DNA of 64,000 nucleotides, taken from NCBI RefSeq assembly GCF_030651995.1, contig NZ_JAUSBN010000054.1:1-64000 (forward strand), written 5' to 3'. A program made the translations under genes and the position numbers. Positions 7,503 to 15,136 of this stretch are shown in pieces. Under the pieces are notes generated by a model, which had not been told where the DNA came from, ran no database searches, and was given only the letters and a program-made list of their open reading frames with translations. This DNA is from Reyranella sp. (GTDB taxonomy: Bacteria > Pseudomonadota > Alphaproteobacteria > Reyranellales > Reyranellaceae). Each line of letters begins with the position of its first letter. Position 1 is the stretch's first letter.

Positions 7503-8561
7503 ATGACGAAGATCCTCACGCCCACGGGCGAGCACGACGTCGCCGCGCATGACGGCCTCTGGATGAGTCCCGTCGATGCCGAGCGGGTCACGGGCTGGAC
7601 TCTGAAGCCCGAGGGCATGTGTCGTGCCGATCTGTGCGTGCCGCTGCCCGCTTCCGCGCTCGCGCCCAACGAAGTCGACCTCGAAGCCTTCTGGAAGAAG
7701 CTGGGTGGCCCCGTGATCGCCAGCGAGGCGCGCGACGTGTGGGCATTGGGGGCGCCGGCCGAGGAGCGCAATGCCGCGCTCGAAGGTCTCGAGGCGCCCG
7801 ACTTCACCCTGCCGGATCTCGACGGCATGCCGCGTTCTCTGTCGCAGCTGCGCGGCCGAAAGGTCTTCCTCGCGACATGGGCCAGTTGGTGAGGCTGCCG
7901 TTTTGACTTGCCCGTGTGGCAGGCCCTCTACGAAGAACTGAAGGACAAGGGGTTCATGGTCGTGGCCGTGGCGGAGGAAAGCCGCGGTGCCGAACATGCG
8001 CGTCCGTGGATCGACCAGGCCGCATCGTCCTACTGGCAACTGATCGACGCCGATCATCGGCTCGAGGATCTCTACAATCTCGTGAACGTCCCGCAGGCGA
8101 TCTGGATCGACGAACAGGGCCGGATCGTACGCCCGCCCGAGACGGCCGGGTCGACCGATCACTTCCGGCGCATGGACCTCGCGACGCGCACGATGACTCC
8201 CGAGGACCAGGCAGACCGCCTGGCGGCGCGGCAGGCCTATCTCGATGCGGTGCGCGCCTGGGTCGCCACCGGGGCGCATGCCTTGCCGGCCGACCAGGCG
8301 CGCGCAGGCCTGCCGAAGGTCACGCCCGAGATTGCGGAGGCGCGGGCGCGCTTCCGGCTGGGGCTGTGGCTGCGCGCCAATGGCCGCGTCGCCGAAGGCG
8401 ACCTGCAGATGGCGGAGGCAAGTCGCCTGCACCCCGACTCGTGGAGCCTGTGGCGCCAGGCGGCGGACCTCGACGAGGTTGGCAAGGCCTCGGGTCCGGA
8501 GTTCTGGAAGCGCGTGCAGGCGCTCGGCGATCGCCCCTATTATCCGCCACCCAAACTGTAG
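7503..8561 (+). CDS. Redoxin-like protein, candidate selenoprotein (in-frame UGA at codon 130)
   Basis: Reading through TGA 7890-7892 gives a 352-residue protein. Residues about 95-250 form a thioredoxin/AhpC-TSA-like fold (APDFTLPDLDG start, then KVFLATWASW-U-G-C-R, then VPQAIWID). The C-terminal part is helical and TPR-like. The UGA sits exactly where redoxins carry the first active-site cysteine, one residue before Cys132, and the frame downstream stays open for 222 codons. I recall a ResA-like family with a WAxxUGC motif that fits. The start ATG has GGGAGG five bases upstream. The alternative is a recent nonsense mutation of a TGC codon. Confidence 0.75.
7905..7924 (+). promoter_or_regulatory. 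Candidate bacterial SECIS hairpin
   Basis: CTTGCC (7907-7912) pairs with GGCAGG (7918-7923), including one G-U pair, around the loop CGTGT. The pair G7905-C7924 can extend it past a bulged A. The loop begins 20 nt after the UGA and has a G in its second position. A short upper stem, a small loop with an early G and 16-37 nt spacing from the UGA are the properties known for bacterial SECIS elements that bind SelB. Confidence 0.5.
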
Positions 8562-8582
8562 TTCGCGAGCGATACGGACCCG

Positions 8583-8594
8583 CAACAATTGTTG
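8583..8594. promoter_or_regulatory. Perfect palindrome upstream of the Mo-hydroxylase/fcc-sox operon
   Basis: CAACAATTGTTG is a perfect 12-bp dyad in the 141-base gap before the long operon, 109 bases ahead of the first start codon. It could be an operator, but I see no second copy and no confident promoter hexamers. The ribosome binding site of the first gene is GGGAGG near 8693. Confidence 0.3.
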
Positions 8595-8702
8595 ATGGTC
8601 AGCGAGGCCATCACACCTCCGTGAGAGCGGACGGTTGCTTGGGCGGTCGCGCCCTCGCTGGGCTACGCTGTTTCCATATTTCCTGAACAACGGGAGGCTG
8701 GG

Positions 8703-9152
8703 ATGGCTGTCCTCAATGTCAACGGCAAGGCGGTCGACTACAATGCCGATCCGGATACTCCACTGCTCTGGGTGCTGCGTGAACAACTGGGTCTGACGGG
8801 CACCAAGTATGCCTGCGGTATCGCACAATGCGGCTCCTGCACGGTCCATATCGATGGTGCGCCGGTGCGTTCGTGCAGCGTACCGGTGAACGCTGTCGGC
8901 ACCCAGAAGGTCGTCACCATCGAAGCGCTGGCCGAGAACGGCGTGCTGAACAAGATCCAGAAGGCCTGGGTCGAGCTCGACGTACCCCAGTGCGGCTACT
9001 GCCAGAGCGGCATGGTGATGGCGGCGACGGCGCTGCTCGCGGCCAAGCCGAATCCGACCGATGCCGACATCGACGAGGCGATGACCAACATCTGCCGTTG
9101 CGGCACCTACCAGCAGGTCCGCGCCGCGATCCACGCCGCCGCCAAGGCCTAA
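8703..9152 (+). CDS. (2Fe-2S) subunit of a molybdenum hydroxylase (IorA-like)
   Basis: A 149-residue electron-transfer subunit with two [2Fe-2S] sites. The plant-ferredoxin site is Cys38, Cys43, Cys46 and Cys58 (C-G-I-A-Q-C-G-S-C). The helical-domain site is Cys97, Cys100, Cys131 and Cys133 (QCGYC…NICRC). This is the small subunit of isoquinoline 1-oxidoreductase / aldehyde dehydrogenase type enzymes, passing electrons from the molybdopterin subunit encoded next. It opens an eight-gene operon reaching 14890. Confidence 0.92.
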   Translation: MAVLNVNGKAVDYNADPDTPLLWVLREQLGLTGTKYACGIAQCGSCTVHIDGAPVRSCSVPVNAVGTQKVVTIEALAENGVLNKIQKAWVELDVPQCGYCQSGMVMAATALLAAKPNPTDADIDEAMTNICRCGTYQQVRAAIHAAAKA

Positions 9153-9167
9153 GGGGAGGGACGCATC

Positions 9168-11339
9168 ATGACGATCCAGACATCTCTCGGCCGTCGCGGC
9201 TTCCTGGTCAGCGGCGCCGCCGTCGCCGGCGGTTTCTCGCTCGGCTTCCACCTGCCCTTCGACGAAAGCGTGGCGCATGCTCAGGCCGTCAAGGAACTGA
9301 ACGCCTGGGTGGTCATCCATCCCGACGACAAGGTGGTCATCCGCATCGCCCGCTCCGAAATGGGCCAGGGCACGCTCACCGGCCTCTGCCAGCTCGTGGC
9401 CGAGGAACTGGAGTGCGACTGGAACAAGGTCACCTGGGAATATCCGACGCCCGGCGAGAACCTGAAGCGCAACCGCGTCTGGAGGAACTTCTCGACCGGC
9501 GGCAGCCGCGGCATTCGCGAAAGCCAGCAGTATGTCCGCGAAGGCGGCGCCATCGCGCGCGAGATGCTGATCGCGGCCGCGGCCAAGCAGTGGAACGTGC
9601 CGTCTGCGGAGTGCAGCGCGGCCAACAGCACCGTCACGCACAAGGGATCGGGCAAGACGCTGACCTATGGCGCCCTCGCGGCCGCAGCGGCCCAGCTCGA
9701 GCCGCCCAAGGAAGTGAAGCTCAAGGACCCCAAGGACTGGAAGGTCGCCGGCAAGCCGCTGAAGCGGCTCGACACGGTCGACAAGGTCACGGGCAAGCAG
9801 ATCTATGGCATGGATCACACGATGCCAGGCATGCTCAACGCCACTGTGCGCGCCTGCCCGGTGATCGGCGGCAAGCTCAAGGACTTCGATGCCAGCAAGG
9901 CCGAGAAGATGCCGGGCGTGAAGAAGATCTTCGCCATCGACGGCAACGCCGTCGTGGTGGTGGCCGACACCTACTGGCAGGCCAGGACGGCACTCGAGGC
10001 CGTCACGACCAACTGGGACATCGGCGATCTCGGCAAGGTCTCGACCGCGACGATCAACGCCATGCTCAAGGAGGGTCTCGACGCCAAGGAAGCCTTCGTC
10101 GGCAACAAGGCGGGCGACGCCCAGAAGGCGATCGACGGCGCGGCCAAGAAAGTCGAGGCCGTCTACAGCTTCCCCTATCAGCATCATGTCACCATGGAGC
10201 CGATGAACGCCACGGCGCGCTACACGGCCGACAGGTGCGAGGTCTGGTGCGGCACGCAGAACGGCGAGGCGGCTCTTGCCGCCGCGTCGGAAGCGGCTGG
10301 CCTGCCGATCGCCAAGTGCGAGGTCTACAAGCTGATGCTGGGCGGCGGCTTCGGCCGGCGCGGCCGGTCGGACTATGTGCGTCAGGCCGTGCTCGCGGCC
10401 AAGGAGATGCCCGGCACGCCGATCAAGCTGATCTGGTCGCGCGAAGAGGACATGACGCACTGCCAGTACCATCCCACGACGATGGCCAAGATGACGGCCG
10501 GTCTCGACGCCCAGGGGAACCTGGTCGGACTGCACGTGCGCATCTCCGGCCAGTCGATCCTGGCCTCGCTGCTGCCGCAGAACCTGGTGAACGGCATGGA
10601 CCCGATCGCCTTTCAGGGCCTCATGGCGTCCGGCGTCGAGGCGGCGTATGGCTACGACATCCCGAACCTGATGATCGACCACGCCATGCGCAACCCGCAC
10701 ATCACGGCCGGCTTCTGGCGCGGCGTGAACGTGAACCAGAACGCCGTCTACATGGAATGCTTCATCGACGAGCTGGCGGCGGCAGCGGGCCAGGATCCGC
10801 TCGCCTACCGCCTCAAGTACCTGAAGCCGAAATGGGCGGCGGTGCTGAAGGCCGCCTGCGACAGAGCGGGCTACGGCAAGCCGCTGCCCGAGGGCCGCTT
10901 CCACGGCATCTCGCAGGTCATGGGCTATGGCAGCTACGTCGCCGGCGTCGCCGAGGTCTCGGTGAGCCCCGACGGGCAGCTCAAGATCCACAAGATCACG
11001 GCGGCCACCAATCCCGGCCACGTGGTCAATCCGGCGCAGATCGACCGCCAGGTCGCGGGCTCGTTCGTCTATGGCCTGTCGGCTGCCCTGTACGGCGAGA
11101 TCACCGTGAAGGACGGGGTGGTCGAGCAGACCAACTTCGACACGTACAACGTGATGCGCATCGACGAGATGCCCGACGTCGAAACGGTGCTCGTGCCGAC
11201 CAACGACTTCTGGGGCGGCGTCGGCGAGCCGACCATCGCCGTGGCAGCGCCTGCCGTCCTGAACGCCATCGCCAAGGCGACAGGCAAGAGGGTGCGCAAC
11301 CTGCCGCTGATGAACAGCGACCTGAAGAAAGGCGCCTGA
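9168..11339 (+). CDS. Molybdopterin-binding subunit of a xanthine-dehydrogenase-family hydroxylase (IorB-like)
   Basis: A 723-residue catalytic subunit. The N-terminus has a twin-arginine-type signal (SLGRRGFLVSG followed by a hydrophobic run), implying export as a folded complex with the small subunit. Family motifs include EMGQGTLTG near residue 63, GGGFGRRG near residue 395, and GVGEPTIAVAAPAV close to the C-terminus, where the base-catalyst Glu of this family lies. It oxidises an aldehyde or N-heterocycle; the substrate cannot be told. The stop overlaps the ATG of the next cytochrome gene, which could be its electron acceptor. Confidence 0.9.
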   Translation: MTIQTSLGRRGFLVSGAAVAGGFSLGFHLPFDESVAHAQAVKELNAWVVIHPDDKVVIRIARSEMGQGTLTGLCQLVAEELECDWNKVTWEYPTPGENLKRNRVWRNFSTGGSRGIRESQQYVREGGAIAREMLIAAAAKQWNVPSAECSAANSTVTHKGSGKTLTYGALAAAAAQLEPPKEVKLKDPKDWKVAGKPLKRLDTVDKVTGKQIYGMDHTMPGMLNATVRACPVIGGKLKDFDASKAEKMPGVKKIFAIDGNAVVVVADTYWQARTALEAVTTNWDIGDLGKVSTATINAMLKEGLDAKEAFVGNKAGDAQKAIDGAAKKVEAVYSFPYQHHVTMEPMNATARYTADRCEVWCGTQNGEAALAAASEAAGLPIAKCEVYKLMLGGGFGRRGRSDYVRQAVLAAKEMPGTPIKLIWSREEDMTHCQYHPTTMAKMTAGLDAQGNLVGLHVRISGQSILASLLPQNLVNGMDPIAFQGLMASGVEAAYGYDIPNLMIDHAMRNPHITAGFWRGVNVNQNAVYMECFIDELAAAAGQDPLAYRLKYLKPKWAAVLKAACDRAGYGKPLPEGRFHGISQVMGYGSYVAGVAEVSVSPDGQLKIHKITAATNPGHVVNPAQIDRQVAGSFVYGLSAALYGEITVKDGVVEQTNFDTYNVMRIDEMPDVETVLVPTNDFWGGVGEPTIAVAAPAVLNAIAKATGKRVRNLPLMNSDLKKGA

Positions 11340-11632
11340 TGCATCGAGCGCTGCTGCCGGGCCTGACCAGCATGATCCTGCTGGCCGGTCCGGCAACGGC
11401 GGCCGATGCGCCGCCGGGCGCCAGCTCCTGCACCGGCTGTCACGCGTCGAAGAAAGTGTCGGATTCGGTGATCCCGCGCATTGCCGGCCGCAAGGCCCCG
11501 GACATCGTCACCTTGATGAGCGACTATCGCAGCGGCGCCTGGCCCTCGAGCGTGATGGGCCGCATCGCCAAGGGATTCGACGACCGGCAGACTGAAGCCA
11601 TCGCGGCCTGGTTTGCCGCGCAGCCGGAGTAG
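11339..11632 (+). CDS. fccA: Monohaem cytochrome c, FccA-like
   Basis: A 97-residue exported cytochrome. A signal peptide (ending ATA around residue 21) precedes a haem motif C-T-G-C-H (Cys31, Cys34, His35). The following IPRIAGR…MSDYRSG…VMGRIAKGF pattern is typical of the cytochrome subunit of flavocytochrome c sulfide dehydrogenase. The ATG overlaps the stop of the upstream gene (TGATG), and the flavoprotein subunit follows 13 bases later. Besides pairing with FccB it might serve the molybdenum hydroxylase. It is not in a long frame of its own, so it is easily missed. Confidence 0.82.
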   Translation: MHRALLPGLTSMILLAGPATAADAPPGASSCTGCHASKKVSDSVIPRIAGRKAPDIVTLMSDYRSGAWPSSVMGRIAKGFDDRQTEAIAAWFAAQPE

Positions 11633-11645
11633 GGACACAGCGGGC

Positions 11646-12902
11646 ATGGCGACGCGCCGTCATTTCCTGAAGATCAGCGCCGCGGCCGGCCTCGCGCCGG
11701 CCGTCGTTTCGGCGCAGGGCAAGGCCAGGGTCGTGGTGATCGGCGGCGGCTTCGGCGGCGCCACGGCGGCGCGCACCCTGAAGGCGCTGCAGCCCGCGCT
11801 CGACGTCACGCTGGTCGAGCCAAGTCCCGTCTATACCTCGTGCCCGTTCAGCAATTCGGTGCTCGCGAACCTGCGCGAGATCGACCAGCAGCAGTTCCGT
11901 TACGACGGCATCAAGGCGGCCGGCGTTACGATCGCGGAGACGAGCGCGACCGCGGTCGATGCCGAGGCGAAGACCGTGGCCCTGGCCGACGGCAACAGGC
12001 TTGCTTACGACCGGCTGGTCATGTCTCCCGGCATCGACTTCAACTGGGGCGCCCTCCCCGGCTACGACGAGGCCGCGGCCGAGAAGATGCCGCATGCCTG
12101 GAAGGCGGGGGCGCAGACCGTGCTGCTGCGCCGGCAGTTGCAGGCGATGGATGATGGCGGGCTGGTCGTCCTGTCGGCGCCGGCCAATCCCTTCCGCTGT
12201 CCGCCCGGACCCTACGAGCGCGCGAGCCTGATCGCCTACTGGCTCAAGATATGGAAGCCGAAGTCGAAGCTCCTGCTGCTCGATTCCAAGGACGCCTTCT
12301 CCAAGCAGCGCCTGTTCCAGAACGGCTGGGCCGAACTCTACCCGGGCATGATCGAGTGGGTGCCGCTCAGCCAGGGCGGCAAGGTGACGGCGGTCGATCC
12401 CGCGACGCTCACGCTCACGACCGAGTTCGCGAGCCACAAGGCTTCCGTCGCCAACGTGATCCCGCCGCAGAAGGCCGGCGCCATTGCGGCGCAAGCCGGC
12501 GTTGCCGATCGCACCGGCTGGTGCCCGGTCGAGCCGGTCGCCTTCGAATCAACCCTGCGCCCCAACATCCATGTGCTGGGCGATGCGGCGATCATGGGCG
12601 GCATGCCCAAGTCGGCCTTCGCGGCCAATGCCCAGGCCAAGGTCTGTGCCTCGGCGATCGTGAAGCTGCTGGCCGGCGAGAAGCCGCAGGATCCGATCCT
12701 GATCAACACCTGCTACAGTCTCGTCGCGGCCGACTACGGAATCTCGATCGCCGGCGTCTATCGTCCCGACAAGGGCCGGCTCACCGACATTCCCGGTGCC
12801 GGCGGCACCAGCCCGCTCGAAGCCGTAGGTGGCCTGCGGGGCCAGGAGGCGCTCTATGCGTCGAGTTGGTTCCGCACCATTGCCGCCGAGACCTTCGGCT
12901 GA
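11646..12902 (+). CDS. fccB: Flavocytochrome c sulfide dehydrogenase, flavoprotein subunit
   Basis: A 418-residue periplasmic flavoprotein with a twin-arginine signal (MATRRHFLK, residues 1-23). The Rossmann motif VVVIGGGFGG binds FAD. The redox-active cysteines of FccB are both present: Cys185 in PFRCPPGPYERAS and Cys356 in INTCYSLV. The C-terminus has the ASSWFRTIAAETFG ending typical of the family. It oxidises sulfide and passes electrons to the FccA cytochrome. It lies inside the operon with soxXYZA, where the same protein type is called SoxF. Confidence 0.92.
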   Translation: MATRRHFLKISAAAGLAPAVVSAQGKARVVVIGGGFGGATAARTLKALQPALDVTLVEPSPVYTSCPFSNSVLANLREIDQQQFRYDGIKAAGVTIAETSATAVDAEAKTVALADGNRLAYDRLVMSPGIDFNWGALPGYDEAAAEKMPHAWKAGAQTVLLRRQLQAMDDGGLVVLSAPANPFRCPPGPYERASLIAYWLKIWKPKSKLLLLDSKDAFSKQRLFQNGWAELYPGMIEWVPLSQGGKVTAVDPATLTLTTEFASHKASVANVIPPQKAGAIAAQAGVADRTGWCPVEPVAFESTLRPNIHVLGDAAIMGGMPKSAFAANAQAKVCASAIVKLLAGEKPQDPILINTCYSLVAADYGISIAGVYRPDKGRLTDIPGAGGTSPLEAVGGLRGQEALYASSWFRTIAAETFG

Positions 12903-12906
12903 TGCG

Positions 12907-13353
12907 ATGCGGGTCCTGGTCCTCCTCGCCCTCGCGTTCGTCGCTGGTCCCGCGGTGGCCCAGCAGCCTGCTCCTCCCGTCGTGCCGCAGATCGTCGACG
13001 ATTCGATCCCCCGCTCGCTCACCGGCCGGCCGGGCGATGCGGCGCGCGGCCGGGCGATCGTTGCCAGCCGCAGCGTCGGCCTCTGCCTGCTCTGCCATTC
13101 GGGACCGATTACCGAGGAGCGCTTCCAGGGCGACCTGGCGCCCAGCCTCGCCGGCGCGGGGTCGCGCTGGTCGGAAGGACAGCTGCGCCTGCGCATCGTC
13201 GACGGGTCGCGTCTCAATGCCGACACGATCATGCCCGCCTACTATCGCATCGAGGGCTTGCACCGGGTTGCCCGCAACTTCGAGGGCAGGACGATTCTCA
13301 CCGCCGCCCAGGTCGAGGATGTCGTGGCCTATCTCGTCACGTTGAGGGATTGA
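12907..13353 (+). CDS. soxX: SoxX, monohaem cytochrome c of SoxAX
   Basis: A 148-residue protein with a signal peptide (cleavage after AVA, about residue 18) and one haem motif, C-L-L-C-H (Cys60, Cys63, His64). The axial Met is probably Met109 in ADTIMPAYYR, and the GDLAPSLAGAGSRW segment is characteristic of SoxX. With SoxA it attaches thiosulfate to the SoxY carrier in the periplasm. The ATG at 12907 lies four bases after the fccB stop; the upstream extension of the frame overlaps fccB. Confidence 0.92.
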   Translation: MRVLVLLALAFVAGPAVAQQPAPPVVPQIVDDSIPRSLTGRPGDAARGRAIVASRSVGLCLLCHSGPITEERFQGDLAPSLAGAGSRWSEGQLRLRIVDGSRLNADTIMPAYYRIEGLHRVARNFEGRTILTAAQVEDVVAYLVTLRD

Positions 13354-13797
13354 ATGGATCGACGTCTCTTCCTTGCCGGCACGGCTGCCGTCGTTCTCGT
13401 GCCGCTCTCGCCCGCGACGGCGACCCCCGATGCCATGGCCGAGGCCATCCGCAAGGTCGTCGGGACGGCTACGCCGACCGAAGGCCGGGTCAAGCTCGAC
13501 GTCCCGCCGCTTGTCGAGAACGGCAGCACCGTACCGCTCACCGTGTCGGTCGACAGTCCGATGACCGAAGCCGACCATGTGAAGGCGATCCACGTCTTTA
13601 ACGAGAAAAACCCGCAGCCCAACGTCTTCTCCGCGCGCCTCGGCCCGCGCAGCGGCAAGGCCGTCATCGGCACGCGCATCAAGCTCGGCGACAGCCAGCG
13701 GATCGTGGCCATCGTCGAAACCAGCGACGGTAAATTCCTGAGTGCCGGCGCCGATGTGATCGTGACCCTGGCTGCCTGTCTCGAGGAATCGCCCTGA
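13354..13797 (+). CDS. soxY: SoxY sulfur-carrier protein with atypical C-terminus
   Basis: A 147-residue protein with a twin-arginine-like start (MDRRLFLAG) and the SoxY immunoglobulin-like fold. The carrier cysteine is Cys142, but the tail reads V-T-L-A-A-C-L-E-E-S-P. Canonical SoxY proteins end in a flexible GGCGG with the cysteine next to the terminus. Here the glycines are missing and five residues follow the cysteine. It starts directly after the soxX stop and is followed, with a one-base overlap, by soxZ. Either this is a divergent carrier class or its exchange partners differ from those of the thiosulfate pathway. Confidence 0.88.
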   Translation: MDRRLFLAGTAAVVLVPLSPATATPDAMAEAIRKVVGTATPTEGRVKLDVPPLVENGSTVPLTVSVDSPMTEADHVKAIHVFNEKNPQPNVFSARLGPRSGKAVIGTRIKLGDSQRIVAIVETSDGKFLSAGADVIVTLAACLEESP

Positions 13798-14117
13798 TGT
13801 CGAACATCCTGGTGAACGCTCCGAAGACCGCCAAGCGCGGCGCCGCCATCGAGATCAAGGCGCTGATCATGCACCCGATGGAGACCGGCTTCCGGCCCGG
13901 TCCGAACGGCCGCATCATCCCGCGCAACATCATCGAGCGATTCACCGCGACCTGGAACGGCGCCGAAATCTTCACGATGGACATGTCGCCGGCGATCGCC
14001 GCCAATCCATTCGTGTCTTTCTTCGCCGAGGCGAAGGAGAGCGGCACGGTGGTCCTGCGCTGGACCGGCGACGAGGGCTTCGCCGCCGAGCAGCGGGTCG
14101 ACATCGCCGTCGAATGA
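13797..14117 (+). CDS. soxZ: SoxZ, partner of SoxY
   Basis: A 106-residue protein without a signal peptide, consistent with export as a complex with SoxY. The conserved LIMHPMETGFR and FTATWNG…FTMDMSPAIAANPF segments identify SoxZ. Its ATG overlaps the soxY stop (TGATG) and its stop overlaps the soxA ATG (ATGA), so translation of soxY-Z-A is coupled. Confidence 0.94.
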   Translation: MSNILVNAPKTAKRGAAIEIKALIMHPMETGFRPGPNGRIIPRNIIERFTATWNGAEIFTMDMSPAIAANPFVSFFAEAKESGTVVLRWTGDEGFAAEQRVDIAVE

Positions 14118-14890
14118 CCGCGCGGCTGCTCGTCATCGGCTTGGCGCTGGTGTTCGCCGCATCCTATGCGGCCGCGCAAGTTGGCGCGGACAAGCGGCGG
14201 TCCGGCTACCAGGACATGGGCGAGGCCCTGCAGAAGATGCAGGACGACGATACGGCCAATCCCGGCATGCTGTTCGTCCAGCTCGGCGGCCAGCTCTGGA
14301 ACAGGGCGGTCGGGGCAGCCGACAAATCCTGCGCCGATTGCCATGGCGACGCCGCCGTCAGCATGAAGGGCGTGGCCGCGCGCTATCCCGCGATCCCGCA
14401 GGGCAGTGACCGTCCGGTCGATCTCGAGGGCCGCATCAACCTCTGCCGCACCGAGCATCAGAAGGCCGAGCCTCTGCCGCCGGAGAATCGCGACCTGCTG
14501 GCGCTCGCCGTGTATGTCGCGCACCAGTCGCGCGACCTGCAGATCGCGCCGCCCTATGACCCGCGCCTCGATGCCTTTCGCCGGGAGGGCGCCGAGATCT
14601 ATCGCCTCCGCCAGGGCCAGCTCAACCTGTCCTGCGCGATCTGCCATGACGACAATGCCGGCAAGAAGCTGGCGGGCATCGTCATTCCGGAGGCCCATCC
14701 CACCGGCTATCCGATCTATCGCCTGGAGTGGCAGGCGCTGGGCTCCCTGAAGCGCCGCCTGCGCAACTGCCTTGTCGGCATCCGCGCCGAGGCCTGGCCG
14801 CTCGATGCGCCGGAATATGTCGCGCTGGAACTCTATCTCATGCAGCGCGCCCGGGGACTGAAGCTGGAAACGCCGGCCGTCCGGCCTTAG
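14114..14890 (+). CDS. soxA: SoxA, dihaem cytochrome c of SoxAX
   Basis: A 258-residue protein with a signal peptide (about residues 1-21) and two haem motifs, C-A-D-C-H (Cys73-His77) and C-A-I-C-H (Cys174-His178). The active-site cysteine that becomes the persulfide ligand is Cys219 in RNCLVGIRAEAW. Together with SoxX it forms the SoxAX enzyme. This is the last gene of the operon; soxB and soxCD are absent from the window. Confidence 0.94.
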   Translation: MTARLLVIGLALVFAASYAAAQVGADKRRSGYQDMGEALQKMQDDDTANPGMLFVQLGGQLWNRAVGAADKSCADCHGDAAVSMKGVAARYPAIPQGSDRPVDLEGRINLCRTEHQKAEPLPPENRDLLALAVYVAHQSRDLQIAPPYDPRLDAFRREGAEIYRLRQGQLNLSCAICHDDNAGKKLAGIVIPEAHPTGYPIYRLEWQALGSLKRRLRNCLVGIRAEAWPLDAPEYVALELYLMQRARGLKLETPAVRP

Positions 14891-14971
14891 AGGCTTCCCG
14901 TCTCACATGGACCCGTCCACCTCACCCTGAGAGGCTGGCCGGAAATGAATTGAATCAATTCAAGCACTTAT
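14891..14971. other. Spacer after soxA with partial repeat
   Basis: A short non-coding spacer. It contains CTCACCCTGAGAGG near 14922, which looks like a degraded end of the palindromic repeat that follows. No terminator with a T-run is visible. Confidence 0.4.
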
Positions 14972-15081
14972 CTCATCCTGAGGAGCGCCGCGAAGCGGCG
15001 CGTCTCGAAGGATGGGCAACAGGCAAGGTGCGCGTTCCCACCCTTCGAGACGCATCGCTGCGCGATGCTCCTCAGGGTGAG
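14972..15081. repeat. Interspersed palindromic repeat, family A copy 1
   Basis: A 110-bp imperfect inverted repeat. The ends CTCATCCTGAGGAGC (14972-14986) and GCTCCTCAGGGTGAG (15067-15081) are complementary with one mismatch. Inner arms also pair (CGTCTCGAAGGATGGG with the CCCACCCTTCGAGACG side). This is the CTCATCCTGAGGAGC type of element widespread between genes in Rhizobiales/Rhodospirillales genomes; it carries no gene. Confidence 0.8.
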
Positions 15082-15136
15082 GTTATCGGGGCTGTTCATA
15101 GCCTCTTAGTTTAGCTGCATTCACTTCGAGTCAGAC

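Noticed and set aside
4559-7828. 1089-codon minus-strand frame antisense to the MoxR, VWA and thiamine-enzyme genes
   Set aside because: It mirrors three well-identified genes, has Arg/Leu/Gly/His-rich low-complexity composition and no family motif. Long antisense frames are expected at this GC content.
7503-7892. Reading the redoxin gene as a 129-residue protein plus a separate downstream gene
   Set aside because: The downstream part has no start with a ribosome binding site and begins in the middle of the redoxin fold. One gene with a recoded UGA, or at least a single disrupted gene, explains the frame better.
7476-11396. 1306-codon minus-strand frame antisense to the selenoprotein candidate and Mo-hydroxylase genes
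   Set aside because: Composition and lack of motifs mark it as a shadow; the plus-strand genes have full domain support.
8828-11632. 934-codon plus-strand frame overlapping the Mo-hydroxylase subunits
   Set aside because: Only its last 97 codons (from ATG 11339) are real, encoding the FccA-like cytochrome. The rest is out of frame with two certain genes.
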